From Albula goreensis (taxonomy: Eukaryota > Chordata > Actinopteri > Albuliformes > Albulidae): a DNA stretch of 64,000 nucleotides. Made by a program: the position numbers and the translations under genes. The DNA lies in NCBI GenBank assembly GCA_022829145.1, contig CM040744.1, positions 7,785,001 through 7,849,000 on the forward strand. Direction: 5' to 3'. Shown here piece by piece: positions 1-10,433 of this stretch (positions are counted from its first letter, which is position 1; each line of letters begins with the position of its first letter). Below the pieces are notes generated by a model. The model did no database searches. It saw only the letters and a program-made list of their open reading frames with translations, and was not told where the DNA came from.

Positions 1-441
1 ACGTTAAAACGAAGAATTGTATTTGTTTATTCAGAAAAACGAGGCAGCGCAAGGGGTAGACGAAATACCATTCTTAAAAATGAATAAGATTATTCATTGA
101 ATACCTGAGACTCTGTGGATAGCCAGTAGCTTGCCACTGAAATCAGGAAAGTATAACATTAATTGTTTCATGGAGCTATCAAAAGTTAGAGCAACATGAA
201 CGGCAAGTGTATACCACTACAACTCACAAAATTTGCGCAGTTTTCTCGGAATTGTGTACATTGTATTTTTTATTTATTTATTTTTACATTAAACACTGAT
301 TTAAACTGTAAGCAGTAGTTGCCCTAATGCTACCGGTAAAATGATCACTGCACACGAGAAATAAACGCATCAGACTCCCCTGTATGATTCTGTTCATCCA
401 GACACTCGTAGCAGGTTACGGACGGTGGAATGTTGCCTTAC
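1..441 (-). other. unc5c: start of unc5c intron 1
   Basis: This is the 5' part of the intron that follows the signal-peptide exon. On the minus strand it opens with GTAAGG at 441-436, directly after the exon's last base. No second exon is visible before the window edge. In the UNC5 family the next exon begins the first immunoglobulin domain, so that exon must lie off the left edge. Nothing else is recognisable here. Confidence 0.65.
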
Positions 442-559
442 CTTGCGCGGCTCCGATGTTGAAAAGGACCAGCAGCAGGATCACAGGTATGGTGTGCATT
501 CGCAGTAAGTATCCCGCGAGTCCTATTCGTGTTTTCGCAAACTGTTCACTTTTCCCCAT
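442..559 (-). CDS. unc5c: unc5c exon 1: signal peptide of the netrin receptor UNC5C (partial gene)
   Basis: This exon encodes the first 39 residues, and its last base opens a phase-1 codon before the donor GTAAGG. The peptide starts MGKSEQFAK, continues GLAGYLLRM and has a hydrophobic core (IPVILLLVLFNI) ending GAAQ, which reads as a signal peptide with a long basic n-region. From memory, human UNC5C has GLGLGYLLQM followed by a core ending AAQ, so the GYLL-x-M block, the core and the end near AAQ all correspond. UNC5 proteins are netrin-1 receptors for axon repulsion, with two Ig domains, two thrombospondin type-1 repeats, one membrane span, and cytoplasmic ZU5, UPA and death domains; all of those lie off the window. 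The first ATG has a good context (A at -3, G at +4). The second Met, at residue 21, has C at both positions and is a weaker start. Phase-1 introns after signal peptides are typical of Ig-type receptors. Another Ig-family receptor is the main alternative. Confidence 0.7.
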
Positions 560-1310
560 TATATGAAGAAACAAACGAACTCCTCGGCGAGGATTATCCG
601 CTGTTCTTGAAATGACAGCAGCCTTCCAAACAATGTTGTAAAGTCGAAGCTTTCGCTTACAGCTGTTCCCAGGTTAAATTCTGGAGAGTTGAGATGACGA
701 GTGGGGGGAAAGAGCGAAAATGAATAAAGAAAATTAAAACAGGTTAAAGGGGTCCCAAGACTTGTGTCAAAACACTTGCCTAATCAGCTATGAATTGTAA
801 AACGAAATGCCACCGCCCTCTAGCTAGCATACGGCTAATTCCTCTTTGAAGAGTGAAAAAAACACACCAAAAAGTAGACTCCGCTTAAAGGTTCGTTTTA
901 TTACGCAATTGATAGAACAAACTGCGAGGATGGTAGCTTGGTCACGTTAAGTTCATGGTTTGTTTTATATTTTTCAAGGCGTTCCGTTCACAGCAATCTC
1001 GCAGCACACGCTCAATAGCTAGAGAGCATCTTGCCACAACTCCGCGGCTCGCGTTCTACTGCAAGCGCTGTAGACAGTCAGAAATCCTTTGCTTCGCCAC
1101 GCTTCTCCAGCCAATCCAGGTCCTACCCGCTCCTGCCCTCTTGTGGTGATTGAAAAGACCCGGACTGGAAACCCGGAATGGGTGCTCAAGTCGGCGTGTG
1201 TTGGCGTTCGTAGAGGACACGGTGGAGCGTTAAAAGTCCCTCCTCGGCATCGCCGTAAGTCTGCCCTTGCTGATTGCTGCATCTGTCTGTGAAACGATTT
1301 AACAATACAA
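560..1310 (-). promoter_or_regulatory. CpG-rich 5' leader and promoter region of unc5c
   Basis: The DNA just upstream of the minus-strand start codon is richer in GC and CpG than the rest of the window, most clearly at 940-1290, where I count more than twenty CpGs. The AT-rich sequence to the right has few. This is the pattern of a TATA-less CpG-island promoter. I see no clear TATA box upstream of the ATG, and the transcription start cannot be fixed by eye. Open frames on both strands at about 955-1321 are best explained by the high GC content rather than by coding. Confidence 0.45.
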
Positions 1311-3390
1311 CAAAACATCAATGCTTTTCATTGGCCTAACTTTAGCTAATTTTGAGGACAAGATTGAGTTCAGTCGGCGACACATTTCACAATAGCGCTG
1401 ATCGAGGTTTAGGGCTTGAGTTAACGAAGTACATTTCAATTACCTCCGGATTGTGTAATGCAGTGCAATGGTGTGCCTAATAGCCTTGCCCAAAGATTGT
1501 AATTGTTGTGTTTAAAAAAAGAATAAGCAAGGAACTCTTAAGAATACAAACACAGTCACTGTCGAGTATAAATTATATAAGATGTATTTGACCTCCAGCT
1601 AACAGAAAACATTTCATTTAGTCAGCAAAGCTTTTATTTCACCAAGAAGGCCCTTGATATATACATATTTATTTATAAAAAAAAAAAGTGGAGAAAGACA
1701 GAATGAGCTAAGTGAATATGTGTCTGCCTTTTTTGGTTGATAAACCATGAAGTGAATGAGAAAATGAGAAAACCTTATATATGGGAACCAAAAGGGCCTA
1801 GTTTATCCAGAGGAGAGAAACTGTTAGATCAGCAGGGTGTTAAGCCAATACCGATCCAGTGAATTAGTCAGAGTTCACATGCTAACCACAAGACTGCTGG
1901 CGAATTGGCATGTTGTGTACTACACGCAACTCAGCTGCAGCGGCTCCAATGTTGCTGATTCGCCAGGGAATCAGCTCCAAAACTGACCTGATTCTCAGGC
2001 TTCAGTTGCATTTTAGCTCACTGATGCAGCGTGGATGAGAAAAAACTCAATATGCTCTAACATGCTTAGCTAACATGCTTTCAGTGTTTTTTTTTTTTTT
2101 TTTTGTAGGGGGTGGGTGTTTGTCGTCATGCAGTATCCAGGGACTGGGATCTGGAGTGTTCCGCTGGTTTACTTTCCCCTGAGCGGGGTCCTGATTTACA
2201 CTTGAGTATTCTCATATTGTTGTCAAGGTATCATTTACATATCAACTTATGCATTTATAATACTAGACCCTGTAGACCTGTAGCAGCCAACTGAGAACTT
2301 AGAGCAACATGACTCATTACTTTGTCCTGATTTTTTTACAGTCAGTATGCAAGAAAATTGCCCTGGTAATAAGAAGGCTAATATTTTCTCAACTTATTAC
2401 TAAAAACTGTTATTGTCACAGAGGGAGAGAAAGCGTGAGGTTGGTGGGTAGGCAGAAGCATGAAATTGGTATATACCATTCATAACAGTGAATCCTCTCA
2501 CTGACTTCTCACACTCCCCTTAACAACAGACTTTCAGTGTAAATTTATCTCAGCCTATTTCAATGACCTAACATACAAACAAACTTAAGGTTAATAATTG
2601 CAATCAGTATATATAATAGTTATGATACACAGTGCTAACAGAAAATAACTTGTTTTAACTGTTGCTTTTTTGTTGGCTACTTAGACATGGCAAATTATTT
2701 AATAAATTTTAATTATTTAATAAAGTAATTCAGTTCAATAATTGACTAAATAATTAATTAAACAAAATAATTAAATACTAAATCAAATTTTAAAAAAAGT
2801 TATAATCTGAATTCTTGATGTAAACAATTCAATTTTAACTAGTTATAATTCAAGTTTGTTTCCCATTCATTTCAATGGGCTCTTTCATTTTTGAGATTAG
2901 CTAACCAAATTTCACTTAGTTAAAAGTGATTTTATTGAGGTAAAAAATTTTAATGAGGTAAAATTGTTATTCTTGATTTTGAGAATTTTTCATTTTCAAT
3001 TTGCACAAGTAAACATACAGTTCCGGATAGTAAAAATGAGTTAAGATGTGATATGAGGACCCTATTGAAACGAAAGGGAAAATCTCTTCAGTTATACTTG
3101 TTAAAATTAATGTTTGATATCAAGAATTAAAACATGCACTAGTTCAAACAGATTGTTTATATAAACAATTCAAATTATTACTATTTAAAATTAATTAAAA
3201 TTAGTTAAAATTAAATTCTTAATACCATAAATTTGTTTTTAAAGGTTTATACGTCTTGCTGTGCACCTTTACCTAATTTTGACATCAAAAATAAAATTTA
3301 GTAAAGACCACAAATACATAATTTTCCTCCTAAACATTAGCTACCTGCATGAACTAGTCGCTAGCTGTTGAACTAAAGTACATATGAGTA
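1311..3390. other. non-coding stretch, no gene seen
   Basis: No exon or gene is recognisable. The stretch holds a T-run (2087-2104) and a small hairpin at 1954-1975, where GCTGATTC pairs with GAATCAGC around a 6-base loop. The AT-rich tract that starts near 2690 is listed separately. Confidence 0.6.
2690..3330. repeat. very AT-rich tract with loose inverted symmetry
   Basis: The tract is dominated by AATTAA/TTAATT strings. An inverted similarity links the left side (TAAACAATTCAA...AACTAGT near 2821-2842) with the right side (about 3138-3170), where AACTAGT and TAAACAAT recur on the other strand. It contains CCCATTCATTTCAATGGG at 2862-2879, a near-palindrome that I associate with old fish repeats. 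It could be an eroded AT-rich MITE, but the ends cannot be set. Confidence 0.3.
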
Positions 3391-3494
3391 CATTTTCAGT
3401 CAGTGTTTCCATTATTTTGTCTGTAAATATACACATATACAGCTGTATTATATAATAAGATTGAAAGAAAATAGAAAAAGGTTATGATGATAAT
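3391..3494 (+). repeat. 104-bp dispersed repeat, copy 1
   Basis: This segment matches 6634-6737 in the same orientation at roughly nine bases in ten by eye. Shared landmarks are TCAGTGTTTCC, TACACATATACAGCTGTAT, TAATAAGATTGAAAGAAAA and GTTATGATGAT. The similarity stops abruptly on both sides. It may be the end of a transposon family or a local duplication. No family is recognised. Confidence 0.75.
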
Positions 3495-5719
3495 GTTAAA
3501 AAAGGAAGACTATAAATGGCAACTTTTTTACATGCTTGATAGGTTGGTTTGTAGCTATTTACTTCTGTTTGTTTGAACTATGGGAATGGTACTAGCATGT
3601 TAAAATTAATGAACAGCATTGGCTGTTACTACAGGAAATCAATGTAAATTTGGATTGATCACGTAGCAGTACTTACATGGGAGAGGGGCCATTGTTATAG
3701 TCAACTGGGTAAGGTCAAAATATTCCCAAAAAGGAGACTTGCAGCTTCACTTACCAGTAAAGAGGAATTGACTGGATGCAAGTGTTTGGTTATTAAAATA
3801 CTTTGAAACAATGCATTATTTCTGAATATGAATTATTATTTGAATAATGATTGTATGCATGTTTCTCCAGTTGGTTAAACAAATAAACAAGGAAAGAGAC
3901 CATTTTGTGTTTATAAAGCAAAAGGAATCTGTGTGGTTTTAAATATTATCTCACGCCTTGATAAACCTGGATATTAATTCCATTGTACCTCAGTAACTTC
4001 ATAGGCACTGAAAATGCATAGCCAAGGCAGCCCACATTTTCTGAGTATCTTAGCAAAAAAAAAAAAATTAATGATGAAACAAATGTCATGTCATAAGTAA
4101 AATAAACTTGTTAAAACGGCAATTCTAGTGGAGCCACTGTCTACTGCCTCTCTAGAAGTACATTCTATAAAGCAAGTGAAGTATACTGGCTTTCCAAATG
4201 GATGAGGGGGTACCTTGTTATGTTGTCATGGGAACAGAAACACTTTAATCACATCATTCTTAACTTACATTGGAATTAACCAATTAAAAGAAAGAAAACA
4301 GTTTAATGAAATGACTACAGAGTATAGCTCCCAATCATGGGATGAAATCATATCTGTAAAACATGTAATATTGTAACAGTCCAGATACTTGTTTATTTGT
4401 TTATTTATCAGCCCACTGCTGCTTATTACATCTGTATAGCATGAAATTAGAAAAAGAATTGTCTGGAGTGCCTGGACTGAAAATATTTTCCATTTAAATT
4501 AATCAGCTCTTGGTTTTGTTGATATTTGTTGATATTTCTTGTTATGATATCTCGTTTTGAAAATGTTTTATTATTGTCACCAAAAGAACTAGTCACATAT
4601 CCCTAAAGTGAAAGCAATTACATTCACATGCATATTGAAAAAATAAAAAAGGTGTAAAAAGTTGCACTGCATAGTGTTAATGCGGTAACAAGTGTTGAAG
4701 TTGTGTTGGTGCTATTCTATCTACCACAGATGTGCCAGAACAATATCATTTTTGTATTCTTACTGATGTCACATGCACAATTAAACTAGGTAAAGTTGAC
4801 ACCGCTGGAATCAACTCATTTTTAGTAACATTAGTTACAGAGTTGTGTAAAAGCATCAGTTGCAATATTCCCTTTGTAAGATTTTAACTCCTCTTTCAGT
4901 CCTGTGGGAAACAGCGAGTGGAAATGTTTTACAGCTTGAGAAGTGCATCGTCTTTTTCAGGCAGTCACACGATGAGCATTTGTGCATTTCTGTAAAGTGA
5001 TTTTTCTGATCAATCAATACTCCAGCTTATTTGACCTTCAGCTTTTGGTTTGGTAATTCCACGGGGTCCCATAAAGTGTTCCCATAAGAATCCCATAAAT
5101 AGTTTAGAAAACTATGTAAAAAAAAATCACACTCCGTAAATATGTTGTGAAAGCTGCAGTGATACAGATGAATTATTGGTATTCTGTATTCTGTGTGATT
5201 TTCCGTGGAAAACAACAAAACACAAATAAATGTGAAATTGTTTTTCTTCTTCTCATCACACAGGACTGTGTTCAGTAATCACTTGGCAATGCACAATGAA
5301 ATAACAAATTAGGTTTGATCAGTAGACTTTGAGATGAACCAACGATAACATTCACTCTGAGCTATACGAATTTTGAGTACATCTGTTCGCACAGTGTGAA
5401 TCCATAACCATTCTTCCTCAACTGAGTATTTCACATTTTCACAGGCATCCTATTGTGCTATTTTACCATTGCCTCCAATATCCCTGGTTTTATACTGGAA
5501 ATAATGAAGAGAAAGATTTCATAAGGTCTGCTAATGACATAGTGTACTCTGTAAAGGTTAATTGTCAGATGAACACAGTAACAGCTGACCTGTTAAGCGA
5601 AACACTCTTTGATTCATGGTAAATTTTTCATTGCTTTTGAGGACATTTCCTTTAGTGTTCTTTCATATCAGTCAATTTGAAAACACTTAGAGTATAACAA
5701 GAAAAAAATTCTCCATGAA
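3495..5719. other. non-coding stretch, no gene seen
   Basis: This is AT-rich sequence without recognisable exons, RNA genes or long repeats. A short A-run lies near 4054-4066. The minus-strand open frame at 5027-5218 looks like chance. Confidence 0.55.
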
Positions 5720-6530
5720 ATATAATACAAACATATATACAAATACGCTGGGCCAGCCTTTGCCTTCACAGCAGCTTCAGTACTTCTTTGAATGCTGCTA
5801 TACTGGTTCTGACTTGTTTTTAGCTGGATATTGCAAAGGTTTCAGTCCCAGAACTTCACAAAAAGGTTCTATTATGTTTATATATGAAGATTTTGGAGGC
5901 CGTGAAAGGTGTTTGATAACACCCTGGTGTTGCATTTAGAAATTTCTCTTGAATCTGTTTAGCAGTGTGCACAATGGCTTTATCATTTTGGAATATGGGA
6001 ATATCTTTGGAGTGCAATGAAAAAGGATGGACCTTGTTACTTAAAATGGCTTTCAATTTCTTGACCATAATTATAACATAATTGTAATAACCTGGTGCAA
6101 TGACTACAAGAAGATCCTTTCCCATCAGATTGACAAACTCAGTTACAGCTGGAAATGGGTAATGTGGGATAAAAACGTTTTTGGATTTCTCCAGACAAAA
6201 ACCTAAACAAATGTAGGGAAAACAGTAAAGCGGCTGATTAGATGTTATAGTTTCACAGCTCTGAGATCCAGGTTTTGTGCTCATTACATCATGTTGTGCA
6301 TTGCTATGGACTGTACCTGCTATAAGTGGTTTTAAAACGGCAGTTCTACCATAAATATAAACTTTGCCAAGCTTACAACTGAAGTTTTAACTGGGTCACA
6401 AGGATGTATATTCAGTTCTGTGGCAAGCTTTGAGACTGTTGTTCCTCTATAAGTTGTACCAACTTTTTGACCTTTTTCAAAATCTTTTAGATATTCTAAA
6501 TTGCTTTAGAAACTCACATTCTCTATTTTT
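5720..6530 (-). mobile_element. decayed Tc1/mariner-type DNA transposon (transposase remnant)
   Basis: Read on the minus strand, three pieces in the right order resemble a Tc1-type transposase. Near 6500-6400 there is a helix-turn-helix-like stretch (YRGTTVSKLATELNI, compare the family's YKxISKxLNIP). Near 5990-5925 there is a DDE-like block, PIFQNDKAIVHTAKQIQEKF, compare FQQDNDPKHTAKxVKEWF. Near 5770-5735 there is a C-terminal KAKAGPAYLY, compare the family's KAKGGPTKY. The pieces are in different frames and are interrupted by stops, so the copy is dead. It is also shorter than the usual transposase of about 340 residues. I could not fix terminal inverted repeats or TA target sites. The family call rests on remembered motifs and needs a protein search. 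Confidence 0.5.
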
Positions 6531-6633
6531 ATTTCAAAATGTCTTCTGTAGCAGAAACATATTGGTAATTAGTATTGGCATCAATTTGAAACATGTTGAC
6601 TCCCTTTGAATTGTGTTTACTTGAAAATTAGTC

Positions 6634-6737
6634 CATTTTCACTCAGTGTTTCCTTTATTGTGTCTGTACATATACACATATACAGCTGTATTTATAATAA
6701 GATTGAAAGAAAAATTGCAGAAAGTTATGATGATATT
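6634..6737 (+). repeat. 104-bp dispersed repeat, copy 2
   Basis: This is the second copy of the repeat at 3391-3494, in the same orientation. It sits between the Tc1-like remnant and the LINE fragment. A 2-base gap and a few clustered changes near the 3' end are the main differences from copy 1. Confidence 0.75.
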
Positions 6738-6764
6738 GATAAAATATTTACAACAATTCAAGCC

Positions 6765-7195
6765 ATGTAGAAGCTACCAAAGCATTACAGTAAGATCTTA
6801 GCAGAATCCTGAAATCGGCTAATACTTGGGATATAACGTTTAACAACATCTGCAAATGCAAAGTTTTGCACATTGGCAGCAAAAATGTACTACATTAATA
6901 TTTTATAGGGAATACATAGCTGGAGTGTGCACAATATGAAAAACAGTTTGGCGTTACAGTACATTCTGCTCTGTTAGGATCTAAACATTATGCAGAAGCA
7001 GTTAAATAGCAAACAGGATGTTGGTATATAGAGCCAAAAGAATTGAAAACAAGTCAAGGGAAGTTGTGGTAAAACTATTCAATGCATTAGTTAGACCACA
7101 CATTTAGAATAATGTGTTCAGTTTTAGACACCACACTGTAAAAAGACTTATTTAAAAAAATGTAGGAAGAAAGTTCTAAAGTAATACACAATATG
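6765..7195 (+). mobile_element. LINE reverse-transcriptase fragment, CR1/L2 clade (dead)
   Basis: The plus strand encodes the typical end of a vertebrate non-LTR reverse transcriptase. In order: TKALQ and SRILKSANTWDITFN (6775-6843), CKCKVLHIGSKN (6853-6888), and KSREVVVKLFNALVRPH (about 7050-7100). CR1/L2-type elements carry WxMxFNxxKCKVLHIG and KSREVxLxLYNALVRPHLEYC at these places. Stops and small indels interrupt the frame, and both the 5' region and the 3' tail are missing. It is an old truncated insertion of no host function that I can see. Confidence 0.75.
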
Positions 7196-10100
7196 AAATG
7201 TCCACTTAATGTAAACCCATAAAAATGGGTATAAAGGGGAAAAAATGTGTTATTTTTAAGTTGTTAATATGCATGCCTGGAATATGTGTGAATGTACAGC
7301 AGTAGAGCCTTAGTTGTTTGATGTACTGTTTTTGTTAAATAATATTTAAGACAAAAGGCATATTATGTGTGTAGCATTTTGTGATGGGAATTATAGCTGC
7401 TTTTCCACACTGCGATACCCCATGGAGACGTTTGTGCTTAGTACAGTAATATGCCATATGACCAGGACCACACCCTGTGACAGCGCTGCCTTTGGCCAGG
7501 AGTCATGTGGCGTGATGCATAACCGTCAGTGGAATTACCCAGGGAGACCAGGCCTGAGTCGGCAGGGCATCCCCCGCTCATCCCACTACGGGGAGAACTG
7601 CCTACACCAGCTACATCGGTCGTGCGGACCTCCACTGCAGTAGCTCACCTCGCTCGATTGCCAGTCGTAAGGAAGCAGTGGCTACGACTGTTTCAGAGGA
7701 TAGCACATGGTGGTGGGACCCCTTCCAAATTGGGGTTGCAATGATAGGACATACAGATGCGATCTGGCATTCCACAAAATGGGGGAGAAAAATGGGGAAA
7801 ACAGAACGATTTCTGTTCGTACCAATATTATGGACGTCTTCTTTATGGGAATACCTTCTCTTTGTGTTTAAACACATCCCTTAAAGAGCAGACATTTTAG
7901 GTGCAGATTATTACCAGGACTCCCTGAACAGCGCGACGGCTGGGTTTAATCTAACCTTTGCTTCTCGGAAACGTATTGAAGAAAGTCCTCCTTTTATGGC
8001 AGCCTGAAGATTTGTGCGCTTTGGCTCTACCTGCTCAGAGCTCGTCCCTGCCTCAGAGGACAGATGGCCCCTCTGTAAAAGGAGGGAGAAACACATGTAA
8101 GAGATTGGGCTGAGTTATGCGTCCCCTCGGCATCATGGATACGCCGGTGACTGCTGCAAGAGCACTTGCGCTGTCGTGTTATGCTCATCCTTCCTCTCCA
8201 AATGAGCCCCCGGGCTGCCGGGGTGCCGAGGCCGGCCCCACAATGAGATCTGCGAGCGGTCCCGGATCGGCTATATCCACTTACTCATCCTCAAACAACG
8301 GCCCTGTTTGTCTGGGACCCATCATATTAGGTCTTCCAACATGCCCATATTAGCAGAGATGCAGTGTTCTGGAGGGTATTTTCTGCTTTTTCTTTGTACT
8401 TTTGAGCAAAGACTTGCCTTTCCATCTTCAGGATGGACCTGGAACACCACAGACATCAGTGGGACATTTTGAGATGTGGTTTCATCCTCTATGGCCATGG
8501 TTGGATCCTGGATCCGTTGTCTCAGCTGTGATTCGGACATGATAGAGGGGGTCTGAATCAATAGCATCCACCCTGTTTCGTCCAACTCTTTTGGTTGAAC
8601 ATTACAAACCTGAACTGGAGACAATATTTTTTTTGTCCCACTGTATTGATTACTGGTACCAACCATACTTTCTATACCAAAAAGCCTGGCTAACCTCTTT
8701 GATGTTACTGACAGTTTGCTAGTCAATAATAAGATCATTACTGGGTTGGCTGTTAAATTATGTTTAATGGATCACCCCTTTTCTAGGTTTCGCTGTCTAT
8801 CACTGGCCTGCGTTTAGGGAGGGGACATCCACAAGTTCCTAAACACCTTGAACCCTTTGAATTATTGAGTTAGTGATCCAAAAAGGGGTAGTGCTCACAT
8901 CCTCAGTAGAATATTTTTGTTTAAAGAGGGGTTTCAATTAGGGTGGGAATAACAGGTAGACAGGTTCCGATGGTACTGCTAGTATAGCTGTTTAGCTGTT
9001 TAGCTGAGACCTGGTGCCCAGGTTACAATCTTGACTCCTCCAGTTGAACATCACACAGGTGTTAGTTTCTGATCATAGTGAGTTGTACGGGGATCTCACG
9101 GCGAAACACTCAGAGGATTCACTGCCATTCATAAAGCCACAAGCATCCCCGCAAACCCAGGCCAACGAGGGATATTTAATCTTTTAAACAGTTACATAAG
9201 GACACGGCTGAATTTTAATCAGGAAATAGGCTCTGCAGGAATAATCACAGATATACCTTCTAACTTAATACCAGGACCCAGAGAACCTTCGGAAAGTCAC
9301 TTTGCATTAGAATCAACGGGATTACGGGAAAAGACGCACAGGATCCGGCCGCTCCGTACAAAAAATGGCGGGGACAACAAAAGCCTTTCACATCATGTTT
9401 AATTTGTGCTGGGACCAGGTAAGAGAAGGAATACGTGACAGGTTTAATTCTGACAATGGTCTCCGAGCATCAGGCGGGAGGCCATGCGAACAACTGTGAG
9501 TACATCGAGGGCTTTGGCTATCGGTAATCCAACCGCTTAATCAAATTGAAAAGTCAAAACAGAACCTAAACAATAGCCTGAGTCAACGGCGGGTGTGTGT
9601 GGGGGGGGCATTAAATCCCAGTGCATCAAGACAAATGAAAAAAGCAGAGAAGACCGCCATGACATCATATACTTCTGCCTAAACTTCCTTCTTGATATTA
9701 ATTTAGAAGACATTTAGAAGGATCTTATATGCCCATTCATTTCCATAGATATTTAGTGTATCTAATTCGGGGTCTTTAATTTCTTTGGTATGGAAAATAA
9801 GCAATATATTTATGGCTATAAGAATTATCGTTCCACTAAGTATGAAAAAAATTATGAACTGGCTCAATGTGTTTCCCCAAAGAGACCATAAATTTTGTGG
9901 CCCCATTTAGTCCATGAAAGTTAACAACATTCGCTTCCTCAGCATTAATGCATTTGCATTGACAGTCATTTTTGTTTTTGGATCGGATGAGGAACAACAC
10001 TTCTGTTAGTATGATCAGTCTCTTTTCCAACAAGATATGGCCATTCCAGTTTTTAAGTACATCAACAGAAGTGTGCTATACCTGAATGAGGACTCTTCGT

Positions 10101-10410
10101 TGACTCATTTACTCACTGTCTTCATTCAGCCAACAGCTCTAACTCTCCTGCTCTGTCTTTTGTCTGTTTCTCACCACCATCAGGGTTTTTTCTCTTTGAT
10201 CACACAAGCAGCAATAGGGAGCAGATCTCCTCCTCTCTCTCCCTCACCAGAGTGGGAGCAGCCATTATAAGAAGTCCAGCCAAACACTCCAGGCAAGCTG
10301 AATAGCTAAGTCATTGCCTGCATTTAGACCAGTAATCCCCTTTAAACAACCAGACCACAACTCAAACCCAACAGTGAGGGCCAGGAATACTTTCAATGGA
10401 GGCTATTCAA
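7196..10410. other. non-coding stretch including a CpG-bearing block of unknown nature
   Basis: From about 7400 to 8330 and 9060 to 9500 the DNA is richer in GC and CpG than its surroundings, with overlapping chance frames on both strands. A frame without ATG stays open on the plus strand at about 9087-9398 (GSHGETLRGF...), and a minus frame of 138 codons covers 8322-8738. None resembles a family I know. The block may be an unrecognised old repeat or a regulatory region. Confidence 0.4.
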
Positions 10411-10433
10411 GTGTGTGTGTGTGTGTGTGTGTG
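10411..10433. repeat. (GT)n microsatellite
   Basis: About 11.5 pure GT units, followed by an interrupted GT stretch and, at 10483-10494, a short AC run on the same strand. Confidence 0.95.

Noticed and set aside
1240-1265. GTAAGT on the plus strand, considered as a splice donor for a divergent transcript
   Set aside because: The exon-side bases fit the donor consensus poorly and there is no other support.
8322-8738. 138-codon minus-strand frame
   Set aside because: It has no recognisable family, no supported splice signals, and a length expected by chance in 64 kb.
9703-10033. Two overlapping minus frames with one hydrophobic stretch, considered as a possible fossil of a virus-like envelope gene
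   Set aside because: There is only one membrane-like stretch, with no neighbouring polymerase or capsid motifs and no terminal repeats. AT-rich DNA gives such stretches by chance.
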